This document shows positions 26,346-35,099 of a stretch of DNA of 64,000 bases, one piece after another. A program made the position numbers and the translations under genes. The DNA is from Hyphomicrobiales bacterium (lineage in GTDB: Bacteria; Pseudomonadota; Alphaproteobacteria; Rhizobiales; MH13): positions 1,657,192 through 1,721,191 of the forward strand of contig JAEPOK010000001.1 in NCBI GenBank assembly GCA_017642935.1, read 5' to 3'. Under the pieces are notes generated by a model. It made no database searches and was not told where the DNA came from. It worked only from the letters and a program-made list of their open reading frames with translations. Each line of letters begins with the position of its first letter. The first letter of the stretch is position 1.

Positions 26346-27223
26346 GACGCCACCCGTTCCAGCATCGCATCGATTTGCGGCGCGATGAATTCAAGATCAT
26401 CCTGATCCTTCAGCACCACGCCAATCGCGCGCGCAAATGCGCGCGGCCAGGGAGCGCCTTGGGCATGCAGAAGCGTTGCCGCCTCAGCCCACTCAACCGT
26501 TTCAGCGACCCCTGGCGGCTTGGCCAAGGGTTGCCCGCGCAATTGGCCAACGGCTGCAACAACTTTATGGGCTGTATCTTGCGCCACGGTCGACGCGCGC
26601 ATCATCACGATGTTGGCCTCAAGCGCCGGGTCCGGATAGTCGATCCAGTGGTAGACGCAGCGGCGGCGAAGCGCCTCGTGCAGCTCGCGCGTGCGGTTTG
26701 AAGTGAGAATGACGATGGGCGGCTCTGGCGCACGCATAGTGCCGCGTTCCGGGATTGAAAGCGTGAAGTCCGATAGGAACTCCAAGAGGAACGCCTCAAA
26801 CTCATGGTCGGCGCGATCGATCTCATCGATCAGCAACACGCGGTCGCGGGGTTTTTCCAACGCTTGCAGGATCGGACGGGCGATCAAAAACTCGTCGCCA
26901 TAAAGGTTCACATAATCATCACCAGCTTGGCGGATCGCGAGCATCTGGCGCGGGAAGTTCCACTCATACATCGCCGCCGACGCATCGATGCCTTCGTAGC
27001 ACTGCAGGCGCACCAGCTCGCGGCCCATGATTGAGGCCAAGGCCTTGGCGCATTCGGTTTTGCCGACTCCCGGTGCGCCTTCCAAGAGCAACGGCTTTTG
27101 CAAGGACAGCGCCAGGAACGTTGCCGTCGCCAGATCATCGGACGCTATGTACTGCGCGTCACGCAGTGCATCCGCCAACGGCTGCGGTCCGTCCAATCCG
27201 GCAGGGAGCTGGCGAACGGGCAT
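26342..27223 (-). CDS. MoxR family AAA+ ATPase, CoxD type
   Basis: This 293-residue AAA+ ATPase has Walker A GAPGVGKT (49-56), Walker B VLLIDEIDRADHEFEAFLLE, sensor ILTSNRTRELHEALRRRC and a winged C-terminal lid. MoxR ATPases pair with VWA proteins as chaperone-like maturation machines. Placed directly after the Mo-hydroxylase genes, it is probably the CoxD-type factor for that enzyme. It lies 3 bases after the large-subunit C-terminal gene and overlaps the VWA gene by 4 bases. Confidence 0.92.
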   Translation of the reverse strand: MPVRQLPAGLDGPQPLADALRDAQYIASDDLATATFLALSLQKPLLLEGAPGVGKTECAKALASIMGRELVRLQCYEGIDASAAMYEWNFPRQMLAIRQAGDDYVNLYGDEFLIARPILQALEKPRDRVLLIDEIDRADHEFEAFLLEFLSDFTLSIPERGTMRAPEPPIVILTSNRTRELHEALRRRCVYHWIDYPDPALEANIVMMRASTVAQDTAHKVVAAVGQLRGQPLAKPPGVAETVEWAEAATLLHAQGAPWPRAFARAIGVVLKDQDDLEFIAPQIDAMLERVAS

Positions 27224-27226
27224 AGA

Positions 27227-28279
27227 TTATCCAGCCTGCCCAGAAAGGTGTGAGGATGAGAGCATCTGACGGGGTTTGGCGCCGCCATTGGCTTGCAGAC
27301 CGCGCAGCACTTTTTCCGGCGTCACGGGCAACTCATAGAGGCGAACACCGACGGCATCGTAAATAGCGTTGACGACTGCCGGGAGCACCGGATTGGCGCA
27401 CATCTCGCCCGGGCCTTTGCCACCATAGGGACCATCTTGGGCGGGGCGTTCCAGAACAGAGATGTGATGCGGTGCCAGATCGCCAGGACCAGGCATCAGG
27501 TAGTCATTGAAGTCGACCGGCCCATGGTCACGTTGCGGGTAGTAGGGTTCTGTCGTTTCCCACGCCGCATGGCTCATGCCCATCCAGGCACCACCGCGCA
27601 GTTGCTGCTCGACCATGCCCGGGTTCAGGGCACGACCAACCTCATAGGCCGACTGCATGTCCGTCACGGCCACTTCGCCGGTCTCATCATCCACTTCGAC
27701 CTCAACCAGTATGGCGGCATGGGCGAAGGTGGTGACCGGGCTCATCTCGCCGGTTTCGGGATCAACCTCAGACAAGGGAATGAGAAAGATCCCCCGCCCG
27801 GCTATGGTGCGCCCTTGCTTGAACTGTGCCTCCTGCGCTGCCGCCATGGTGGTGATTGAGCGCGAGGGGGCGCCCTTCACATGGATGTTACCCTGCCCAT
27901 CAGTGACCAAATCGCCGGGGTCCACTTCCAGTTCTTCAGCAGCGGCTTCCAGCATCACCGAGCGCGCTTCTTGCGCCGCCATGATCACGGCATTGCCCAT
28001 GCGGTGGGTGCCGCGGCTGGCGAACGAACCCATGTCGTGCGGGCCGGTGTCGCTGTCGGCGGTGTCCACATAGACATCAGCGATCGGGACACCAAGCGTT
28101 TCGGCTGCAATCTGCCGGGTCACCGATTTCATGCCCTGGCCGAGATCGATAGCGGACAAGGCAACGGTGAACTTGCCATCGGGATTGGAATGGACGAGCG
28201 CCTGCGACGGGTCGCCGCCAAGGTTCATACCGATGGGATAGTTGATGGCCGCAAAGCCGCGGCCTGTGTGAACAGTCAT
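27227..28279 (-). CDS. Mo-hydroxylase large subunit, C-terminal half (separate gene)
   Basis: This 350-residue protein corresponds to the second molybdopterin-binding domain of xanthine-dehydrogenase-family large subunits. It has the motif AIDLGQGMKSVTRQIAAETLG (Gln-loop) and SFASRGTHRMGNA, and near the C-terminus KGPGEMCANPVLPAVVNA with the Glu at the catalytic-base position. It lacks the first Moco domain and the fumarate-reductase-like N-terminal domain, which are on the preceding gene. Its ATG shares one base with the upstream stop (TGATG), so the halves are translated together. The substrate is unknown. Confidence 0.9.
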   Translation of the reverse strand: MTVHTGRGFAAINYPIGMNLGGDPSQALVHSNPDGKFTVALSAIDLGQGMKSVTRQIAAETLGVPIADVYVDTADSDTGPHDMGSFASRGTHRMGNAVIMAAQEARSVMLEAAAEELEVDPGDLVTDGQGNIHVKGAPSRSITTMAAAQEAQFKQGRTIAGRGIFLIPLSEVDPETGEMSPVTTFAHAAILVEVEVDDETGEVAVTDMQSAYEVGRALNPGMVEQQLRGGAWMGMSHAAWETTEPYYPQRDHGPVDFNDYLMPGPGDLAPHHISVLERPAQDGPYGGKGPGEMCANPVLPAVVNAIYDAVGVRLYELPVTPEKVLRGLQANGGAKPRQMLSSSHLSGQAG

Positions 28280-29982
28280 CAGCGCCTCCTGAATCCAGAG
28301 ATGGAAGAAAAGCGGGTGGAGGCGCGCTTGCGCGGTTGTTGACCTGCAGCGGGGGGAGCTGCGGGCGCCGGCTGCACTGGTGCAGGCTGCGGTGCTGGGG
28401 TCGATTGCGGCACGGGTTGGTAGCTTGAAGGCTGAACAGGTGCCTGTTGCGCTGGCACCGACGAGGGTGTGGAGGGCACGCTGCCAGTGGTTGGACTGGA
28501 ACCGCCTTTGCGGGCGTAAGATGTGCTTTCAAAGCCTTCCACGGCGCCGTCGTGATCAATGGCCGTGTGGGCGGGTATCTGACCGCGCACGCCGCCTCCA
28601 TCTCGGAGTGAAGAAGCAGCTTTGGATTCTGGTTTGATGGTCAGGCCTGCTTTCTCGGCGACGACCTGACAGCACTCGATGAACGCGCAGTTCTTGGCTA
28701 CGCGGCGATGGGCCTTCATATCGCCGTCGCGATAGGCATTCAGAATGCGCAGGTCGATAGGGTTCATGCCAATGGTGTCGGCAACCTGATCCATATGCGC
28801 TTCAATTGAAAAATCGACGCCGGTGATGCCAAAGCCACGCATGGCCGTTGCAGGCGTGCGGTTGGTGTAAACGCAATAGACATCGGCATAAACGTTGGGG
28901 ATGGTGTATGGGCCAGGTAGGTGGCCGACCGATTTGATCACCGCGTAGGACGATAGGCGGGTGTAAGCGCCGCAGTCGAAATAGCCGCGGAACTTGCGGG
29001 CCACGATGCGCCCATCATTCATCACGCCATCGGTGATGTACCAACGCTCGGCGCCTCGCGGGGCGCCAACCTGCATCTCCTCCTCGCGATCCCATTGCGA
29101 TTTGCAAGGTTTGCCGGTGAGCATCGCGCCGAGGATCGACAGCGGTTCGTGGATTGAATCGACCTTACCGCCAAAACCACCACCGACCGTGCCACCGATA
29201 AAATGCAGCCTTGAGGATGGCTCGTTAAGGACCTTGGAGGCGGTGCCCAGCGAGAAGAACAGCGCCTGCGTACCGGTGTAGCAAACGTAGCGGCCATTCT
29301 GTTCTGGCGCGGAAATGGCACCGCAGGTTTCTATGGGCGCCTGCTCGATGGGCGACATCTGATGACGTGTCTCAACGATATGGTCAGCGGTTTTGAAGGC
29401 CGCATCCACATCCCCAAAGCGCAGCTTTTGGTGGTCGTATTTACCGTGGTAAACGAAGGCGTTGCCTGGATAGACATCGCATACCGTTGGCGCGCCGGGC
29501 TTGAGCGCCTCTTCCACATCATGGACGTGAGGCAACACCTCCCAATCCACGTGAACTTCTTTGACTGCGGCTCGGGCTTCAGCTTCGGTATGGGCAACGA
29601 CGGCCGCCACAGGTTCGCCGACATAGGCAACCTTCTTGTCTGAGAGGACCGGTTCATCATCCAAGCCAAAGTCAAGCAGCGCGAGCAGCGTGTTCAGGTT
29701 CACCGGTACGTCGGCACCGGTGATGATGCGCACAACGCCCGGCATGTTCTCGGCGCGTGAGGTATCAATGCGGCGAATGCGGGCATGATGGTGCGGTGAG
29801 CGCACATAGCGCATGTGTAGCAAGCCATCGAACAGATGGTCATCATAGAACGGGGAACGACCCGTTACATGACCTTCGATATCTTGGCGGCGGATGCGTT
29901 TGCCGATTTCGTTGAGATTTTCATCGCGCTCATCGGCGAAGAACTCTTTGCGGAACTCGAATGTGTTGGCCATGTCGTTCAT
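28279..29982 (-). CDS. Mo-hydroxylase large subunit, N-terminal half with Pro/Ala/Gln-rich tail
   Basis: This 567-residue protein holds the Ald_Xan_dh_C-type N-terminal domain (about 30-145, VTGRSPFYDD start) and the first Moco-binding domain (about 160-480), with GGTVGGGFGGKVDS and TAMRGFGITG. It does not carry the AYXCSFR loop of form I CO dehydrogenase, so CO is not the substrate. Where a normal large subunit would continue, it ends in a 75-residue tail (493-567): Pro/Ala/Gln-rich repeats (APQPAPVQPAPAAPP), then a basic end (PRKRASTRF...GFRRR). The second Moco domain is encoded by the next gene. Confidence 0.9.
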   Translation of the reverse strand: MNDMANTFEFRKEFFADERDENLNEIGKRIRRQDIEGHVTGRSPFYDDHLFDGLLHMRYVRSPHHHARIRRIDTSRAENMPGVVRIITGADVPVNLNTLLALLDFGLDDEPVLSDKKVAYVGEPVAAVVAHTEAEARAAVKEVHVDWEVLPHVHDVEEALKPGAPTVCDVYPGNAFVYHGKYDHQKLRFGDVDAAFKTADHIVETRHQMSPIEQAPIETCGAISAPEQNGRYVCYTGTQALFFSLGTASKVLNEPSSRLHFIGGTVGGGFGGKVDSIHEPLSILGAMLTGKPCKSQWDREEEMQVGAPRGAERWYITDGVMNDGRIVARKFRGYFDCGAYTRLSSYAVIKSVGHLPGPYTIPNVYADVYCVYTNRTPATAMRGFGITGVDFSIEAHMDQVADTIGMNPIDLRILNAYRDGDMKAHRRVAKNCAFIECCQVVAEKAGLTIKPESKAASSLRDGGGVRGQIPAHTAIDHDGAVEGFESTSYARKGGSSPTTGSVPSTPSSVPAQQAPVQPSSYQPVPQSTPAPQPAPVQPAPAAPPAAGQQPRKRASTRFSSISGFRRR

Positions 29983-30479
29983 CCGGTGGCCCTCCCGGTG
30001 CTGCCATGAGCAACCTGCAAGATGGCCTCAATGATCGGCTCATAGCCGGTGCAGCGACAGAGATTGCCAGAGATGCCTTCAATGACTTCTTCGCGCGTTG
30101 GGCGCGGATTACGCTCCAGCAAGGCGCGAGCGGACACGAGCATTCCGGGGGTGCAGTAACCGCACTGGGCTGCAAAGTTCTCCATGAAAGATTCTTGCAG
30201 CGGGTCGAGCTGCGCGCCATTGGCAAGGCCGCCTGCAGTTTCAACGGTTTTCCCGTCCACGGATTCAGCCAAGACCAAGCAGGAGAGCTGCGTTTGCCCG
30301 TCTATCGTCACGGTGCAGGCGCCGCAGGTGCCCTGCCCGCAACCATATTTCGGCGTCAGGTCGCCGACGCCGCGACGCAGAAAGTCTAGTAGGTTCTGCC
30401 CCGGGTCAGCGAAAGCAGCCGTCGGTGCGCCGTTTAGCGTCAGGTTGACCGGCTTCTTTTTGGATGCATCGTGGGCCAT
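29979..30479 (-). CDS. Mo-hydroxylase small subunit, two [2Fe-2S] clusters
   Basis: This 166-residue CoxS/XdhA-type ferredoxin subunit has a plant-type [2Fe-2S] site C47, C52, C55, C67 and a second helical-domain site C106, C109, C141, C143 (GNLCRCTGYEPI). It passes electrons between the Moco centre and FAD. There is no Tat signal, which fits a cytoplasmic enzyme. It overlaps the large-subunit gene by 4 bases and the FAD-subunit gene by 1 base. Confidence 0.95.
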   Translation of the reverse strand: MAHDASKKKPVNLTLNGAPTAAFADPGQNLLDFLRRGVGDLTPKYGCGQGTCGACTVTIDGQTQLSCLVLAESVDGKTVETAGGLANGAQLDPLQESFMENFAAQCGYCTPGMLVSARALLERNPRPTREEVIEGISGNLCRCTGYEPIIEAILQVAHGSTGRATG

Positions 30480-31279
30480 TAGCGGGCTCCCATGGATTGC
30501 AACAGACGGCGCAGATGCACGCTCGCCACCTCTTTGCGATACCAGCTTGAAGCGATCGGATCGGTTGGTGGGTTGAGTCCGTCAGCAGCGACCTGGGCGG
30601 CGCGGTCGACGATTCCTGCGCCCAGGGACTGACCTTCCATAACGCGCTCCACAGCATTGCCGCGCACAGGTCGATCCGCCATCGCGCCCCATGCCACACG
30701 CGCACCTGAGATGCGCCCGCCGGACTGTGGGGCGAACACGGCGATGGAAAGCACAGAAACGCCCTTTGGCTTCACCCGGCTGACCTTGAGAAAGCCAAAA
30801 GTTCCTGACGGGGGACGCGGAACCTCCAACGTAGCGACAAGGCCTGACGGTCGTTCGCGGTCACGCAAAACATCGTCGATGGGTCTGGCATTGGACCCGC
30901 CTGCCATTGTCACCTGCGCACCCAAAGCGAGCAGCGCGACGGCGAAATCGCCGTAGGGATGCGGAGCGAAAATATTTCCGCCAACAGTCCCCATATTGCG
31001 CACTTGCGGACCGCCGATCTGGCGCGCAACCGGGTGCAGGAACTCCAGCTCACGTTGCGCCAAAATCTGCGCCATCGTCACACCGGCGCCGATCGTTACG
31101 CGGTCGCCCATGGCGCGAATCTCAGTCAGCGCAGGGTCCGTGGCGCGCACCAGTCGCGGCGGCGCTTCGCCGGCATTGACGTTGCGCATGAGCACAGTGC
31201 CGCCGCCCATATAGGCGCTGTCGGCGCCCATCTGCCGGGCGGCTTCGGCCAGCGTTAACACGGTTTGCACATCGGTCAT
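30479..31279 (-). CDS. Mo-hydroxylase FAD-binding medium subunit
   Basis: This 266-residue CoxM-type flavoprotein subunit has the FAD pyrophosphate motif YMGGGTVLMRNVN (about 19-31), the TVGGNIFAPHPYGDFAVALLAL segment (written here in part: GTVGGNIFAPHP) and a C-terminal CO-dehydrogenase flavoprotein domain. It accepts electrons from the iron-sulfur subunit. In this operon the order is FAD, FeS, large-N, large-C. Confidence 0.93.
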   Translation of the reverse strand: MTDVQTVLTLAEAARQMGADSAYMGGGTVLMRNVNAGEAPPRLVRATDPALTEIRAMGDRVTIGAGVTMAQILAQRELEFLHPVARQIGGPQVRNMGTVGGNIFAPHPYGDFAVALLALGAQVTMAGGSNARPIDDVLRDRERPSGLVATLEVPRPPSGTFGFLKVSRVKPKGVSVLSIAVFAPQSGGRISGARVAWGAMADRPVRGNAVERVMEGQSLGAGIVDRAAQVAADGLNPPTDPIASSWYRKEVASVHLRRLLQSMGAR

Positions 31280-31719
31280 GCGGCAAGCCCCAATTGTTCG
31301 CGGATCGCATCAAAACCGCCCTGATAAACGCCTTCAGAAACCAGCGTTTTGAGTTCTTCTTGCCGGCCTTTTGGCGTGTCGAAACGGCTCTCCCAGTTCC
31401 AGAAGGTCCAGTCCCCGTCGGTCACCGGGGTCAGGCGGACATGGGCAACGTAATTGAGCAGCGGGATGGGCGTATCCTCCAGGCAATAGGTAAAGGCCAT
31501 GTCGATATCCGATAGCGTTAAAAGCCGCTCCCGCAGCTCTGACCCATCGGCAAGCCGGAAACGGCGCACGCAGCCCACCATGTCGGACGGGTTGCCACGC
31601 TCAATGGCGCTTTGCGCCACCGCAGGGTGCCACTGATCATGGCCATTGAAGTCCCGCAGGATGGCCCATACGTCCTCCACCGGCGCTTCAATGATTGTGC
31701 TTTTGACGACTTTGACCAT
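31276..31719 (-). CDS. SRPBCC family protein (second of a tandem pair)
   Basis: This 147-residue START/Bet v1-type helix-grip protein has an N-terminal STIIEAPVEDVWAILRDFNG, then the charged hairpin GCVRRFRLADGSELRERLLT and the conserved TYCLEDTPIPLLNYVAHVRL. Relatives include CoxG, which accompanies CO dehydrogenase operons, and polyketide cyclases. It may bind a hydrophobic substrate or help place the Mo enzyme; neither is shown. It overlaps the FAD-subunit gene by 4 bases. Confidence 0.85.
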   Translation of the reverse strand: MVKVVKSTIIEAPVEDVWAILRDFNGHDQWHPAVAQSAIERGNPSDMVGCVRRFRLADGSELRERLLTLSDIDMAFTYCLEDTPIPLLNYVAHVRLTPVTDGDWTFWNWESRFDTPKGRQEELKTLVSEGVYQGGFDAIREQLGLAA

Positions 31720-31737
31720 GTCCGAAACTCGCGCCGC

Positions 31738-32175
31738 CTAGGTGGCCAGTTGCCGTTTGAGCGCCGAAAACCCAGCCTGGAAGACATCATTGCCGATACC
31801 GTTCACCAGGCCCTCTTCCTCCTCCTCAGCGCACTCGAATTCTGCGCTCCACTCAGCGAAGCAGCGATCGCCATCGGTGATGGGCGTTAGCCGCAGCGTC
31901 GCGACATAATCGGTTAGCGGCATCGGGCTTTCCAGGATCGAATAGGTGCAGAACATGTCGTAGTCCGACAGGCCCAGCAGCTGCTCGCGGATGCGATCGC
32001 CGTTCTGCAGGTGAAAGTCGCGGATGCAGCCGACCTTGTCGGCCGGTTCGCCGTTTTCGATGCGGCTGTCGCGGATCGATGGGTGCCAGCGTGGCAGGCC
32101 ATTGAAGTCGCGCACGCGCTCCCAGACACGTGTGGCTGGCACATCGATTACCGAAGAGATGTAGACGCGGGCCAT
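31738..32175 (-). CDS. SRPBCC family protein (first of a tandem pair)
   Basis: This 145-residue helix-grip protein is clearly paralogous to the next gene. It shares the same order of motifs (VWERVRDFNGLPRWHPSI, GCIRDFHLQNGDRIREQLLG, CTYSILESPMPLTDYVATLR), so a tandem duplication is likely. It lies directly after the flotillin gene with no gap. The role is probably ligand binding near the Mo-hydroxylase step; this is inference. Confidence 0.85.
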   Translation of the reverse strand: MARVYISSVIDVPATRVWERVRDFNGLPRWHPSIRDSRIENGEPADKVGCIRDFHLQNGDRIREQLLGLSDYDMFCTYSILESPMPLTDYVATLRLTPITDGDRCFAEWSAEFECAEEEEEGLVNGIGNDVFQAGFSALKRQLAT

Positions 32176-35085
32176 CTACTTTTTGCCCCCGTCTTTGTCC
32201 GAGCCCTTGCCGGACCCGTCGCCGCCTGATGAACCTTTGCCCTTAGCGACCTCATTGGCCACGCGCTGCATGTCGGATGCTTCGCGGATCAAGCCACCCT
32301 GTTTGGACAGGTTTGCGCCATCAACGCCAATGTCGGCCAGAAGGCTGTCGATAAGCGGGGCCTGCACACGATAGCGCAGCGCAGAGTTGATCACCTCATC
32401 GGTCGGCGATCCATCCGAACCGACGCCATTGCTGCCGCCCATCCCGCCGTCCAGTTGCATGATCCGGATGTCCTGGATCTTCTCAAGCGGCTTGACGCTG
32501 GCCGACACAATGCCTTCGACGTGCTCCAGCATTTTCCGGCGGAACAGAGAGGCGCGCGCTGGATCGGTGAGGACATTCTCGGCCTCGTTGATGAGACGCT
32601 GTGCCTCGGCCTCGACGGCAGCACGTAGCTTTTCGGCCTCGGCGATGTGCTTGGCCTCGGCAGCGGCCTTTTCGGCCATTAACACATCGATTGACTTCTT
32701 GCGGTTGGCAGCCTCGGTCTCGCGAACGGTCTGGACCTTCTCTTCCGCCTCGGCAGCCCGCGCACGAGCGGCATCAGCCTCAGCCCGTGCCGCGCTCTCT
32801 TCTAGAGACTTCTGATAGAGCACGATGGCCTTTTCCATCTGCACGGTCTCGACTTCGCGCTCGCGTTCCACCTCAAGGCGACGGCGCTCGGTCTCGTGGC
32901 CGATGCGGATTTCATCCAGGCCGCGTTCGGAAGCGACGCGTGCGCGCTCCACTTCTTCTTGGCTGGCGATCTCAGCTTCACGCAGCATTTGAACGCGAGC
33001 GATCTCAAGTTGCTCAAGCGCCCGACGACGTTCGAGCTTCGCCGCTTCGACTTCCTTCTCGCGTCCGATTTCAGCCGTTTCCACCGACTGATTGGCAGAA
33101 ATCTCTGCCTGCTTGACGCTGGCCTCGGCTGCGGCGCGTTCGGCCTTCTTCTCAGCAAGAGCAACGACGCGCTCTTCGTCGGCCGCTTCGACAATGCGCT
33201 TGCGTTCAATGTCGCTCACTTCGCGCGTTTTGGCGCTCGCGATACGATCTTTCTCAAGCGCAAGCTCGGTGGCGACCCGCTTCTTCTCGACCTTCTCGCG
33301 GCGAGCAATGTCGGCCGCTTCGAGCTCTTCCTCGCGCTCGATCTCACGGGCGCGCACCTCCTGTTCAGCGGCGATGCGCTCGGCATCCACGGTTTTGGAT
33401 TGCGCAATGCGGGCCTGCTCGATTGCCTCTTCTGCAGCGATGCGCGCTGCATCGATAGCTTTGTTGCGCTCAATTTCGAGGTTCTGAGTTGCTTCGTCGG
33501 CCGCGATCCGCGTGGCGGCGATCTGCTTCTCGCGGGCGATGCGTGCGGCTTCAACGGCCTCGGACGCTGCGATTTCGGCTGCCTCGACCGCCTTTTGTCG
33601 GTCGATCTCCAGTTCGCGCACCCGCTGGTCTTCAGAAATGCGCGCTTCTGACACTTCGGCGGCTTGAAGAATACGCAAGCGCTCAATGGTCTCACGCGAG
33701 GTTATCTCTGCCTCGTCAAGCGCCTGCTGGCGGGCAATCTCGCGCTGCTTGATGTCCTCTTCGCCCTTGATGCGGGTCTGGGCGAGCAACAAATCCTGCG
33801 CCATGCGGCGTTTTTCGTTGGCTTCATTGGCTTCGATTTCCGCCTGGCGCACGGCCTTCTGGCGCTGGATCTCAAGTTCCTGCGTTTCGCGATCCTTGGC
33901 GATGCGCGCTTCGGCAACAGCCTTCTCTTGAGCGATACGCGCGCGTTCTGTGGCTTCGCGGGCCGAGATCTCCTCGTTCTCGATATCCTTCTGGCGGGCA
34001 ATCTCCAGAGCCTGCGTTTCTTTCTCGTTGGCAATACGAGCTTCGGTGATGGCGCGCTCCTGCAGGATGCGCGCGGTCTCTGTGGTCTCGCGGGCTGCGA
34101 TCTCTTCAGAATCAATGTCTTTCTGACGAGCGATTTCGCGGGCTCTGATTTCGCGTTCGGAGGCTATGCGCGCTTCGGCGATACCCCGCTCATTGGCAAT
34201 GCGCGCCTTCTCAATCGCTTCTTTGGCGGAAATTTCCGCACTCTCAGCTTCGGTTTCCCGCTCGGCCCGTTCCCTGGCCAATTCAGCACGCTGCTGCGCG
34301 CGGTGAAACTCAACTTCGCGTTCCTGGGCAAGCCTGGCCGACTCGCTCTCGCGTTCGATCTCAAGCGCTTCTTTTTCGGCCTCAAGGTTGCGCGCGCGGA
34401 TCTTGATCATCGAGTCCTGCTCGATGTCGTTGCGCAGCTTGCGGCGTTCTTCAATGTCCTTGATCAGCGAGGTCAGACCTTCGGCATCAAACCTGTTTGA
34501 CGGATTGAAATACTCCAGCGCGGTTTGGTCGATGTCGATGATGGCGACGGACTCCAACTCCAGCCCGTTCTTCTCCAGATCATCCTGCGCCAGCGAGCGA
34601 ACGCGCTCAACGTAAGTGTGGCGGTTCTCATGCATGCTGGCCATGTCCATCTCGGCGGCCACCGCGCGCATGGCACTTTCAAACTTGCCCGACAGCAAGC
34701 CGTGCAGATTTTGCGCTTCAAGGGTCCGGCGCCCGAGCGTGGAAGCGGCCATCGCGACAGACTGCTTGTCCTGGCGTACGCGGATGTAGAACTCGGCCTC
34801 AACATCAACGCGCATGCGGTCTTTGGTGATCAAGGCATGGTCATTGGATCGGCTGACCGCCAGCGGCAGCGTGTTCATATTGACCGGCGTAATATCGTGG
34901 ATGATCGGCCAAACAAATGCGCCGCCATCTATGACGACCTTTTCGCCCAGAAAGCCGGTGCGCACGAACGCGACTTCCTTGGTTGAGCGCTTATACAGCC
35001 ACTGCATGACCCAGTAGATGATCGCGATGACGATGACCGCCGCGATCAGCCACAAAATCAGCTCTCCGATAAGTTGTCCGGACAT
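32176..35085 (-). CDS. Giant flotillin/SPFH protein with long repeat coiled coil
   Basis: This 969-residue protein has one N-terminal membrane anchor (about 6-29), a Band 7/SPFH domain (about 31-210) and a Glu/Arg/Ala-rich coiled coil from about 211 to 870. Within the coiled coil, residues 267-618 are eight 44-residue repeats. A flotillin C-terminal region (about 870-930) and a Gly/Ser/Lys tail follow. Typical bacterial flotillins are 400-600 residues. Flotillins organise membrane domains and scaffold membrane enzymes; here it is embedded between transporter and Mo-hydroxylase genes. GGGAGG precedes the ATG. Confidence 0.9.
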   Translation of the reverse strand: MSGQLIGELILWLIAAVIVIAIIYWVMQWLYKRSTKEVAFVRTGFLGEKVVIDGGAFVWPIIHDITPVNMNTLPLAVSRSNDHALITKDRMRVDVEAEFYIRVRQDKQSVAMAASTLGRRTLEAQNLHGLLSGKFESAMRAVAAEMDMASMHENRHTYVERVRSLAQDDLEKNGLELESVAIIDIDQTALEYFNPSNRFDAEGLTSLIKDIEERRKLRNDIEQDSMIKIRARNLEAEKEALEIERESESARLAQEREVEFHRAQQRAELARERAERETEAESAEISAKEAIEKARIANERGIAEARIASEREIRAREIARQKDIDSEEIAARETTETARILQERAITEARIANEKETQALEIARQKDIENEEISAREATERARIAQEKAVAEARIAKDRETQELEIQRQKAVRQAEIEANEANEKRRMAQDLLLAQTRIKGEEDIKQREIARQQALDEAEITSRETIERLRILQAAEVSEARISEDQRVRELEIDRQKAVEAAEIAASEAVEAARIAREKQIAATRIAADEATQNLEIERNKAIDAARIAAEEAIEQARIAQSKTVDAERIAAEQEVRAREIEREEELEAADIARREKVEKKRVATELALEKDRIASAKTREVSDIERKRIVEAADEERVVALAEKKAERAAAEASVKQAEISANQSVETAEIGREKEVEAAKLERRRALEQLEIARVQMLREAEIASQEEVERARVASERGLDEIRIGHETERRRLEVEREREVETVQMEKAIVLYQKSLEESAARAEADAARARAAEAEEKVQTVRETEAANRKKSIDVLMAEKAAAEAKHIAEAEKLRAAVEAEAQRLINEAENVLTDPARASLFRRKMLEHVEGIVSASVKPLEKIQDIRIMQLDGGMGGSNGVGSDGSPTDEVINSALRYRVQAPLIDSLLADIGVDGANLSKQGGLIREASDMQRVANEVAKGKGSSGGDGSGKGSDKDGGKK
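33232..34287 (-). repeat. Eight tandem 132-bp (44-residue) coding repeats in the flotillin gene
   Basis: Residues 267-618 divide without gaps into eight 44-residue units (starting at 267, 311, 355, 399, 443, 487, 531 and 575). The shared pattern includes EIARQK near unit positions 7-12, A/S-E near 21-24 and EARIA near 38-42. 44 is four hendecads (11 x 4), which fits a near-straight coiled coil. The units have diverged, so this is an old protein repeat rather than a recent DNA duplication. Further 11-residue periodicity continues on both sides. Confidence 0.8.
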
Positions 35086-35099
35086 GAGATCCTCCCATC

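Noticed and set aside
27227-29982. A frameshift as explanation for the split Mo subunit
   Set aside because: The first half ends in its own low-complexity tail, the second starts with ATG at a TGATG junction, and the cut is at a domain border.
28279-29982. Form I CO dehydrogenase
   Set aside because: The AYXCSFR active-site loop is absent; the sequence follows the general xanthine-dehydrogenase pattern.
33664-34500. A long antisense frame (278 codons) opposite the flotillin coiled coil
   Set aside because: It mirrors the repetitive, Glu/Arg/Ala-rich codons of the flotillin gene; it lacks a domain and lies wholly within a well-supported gene.
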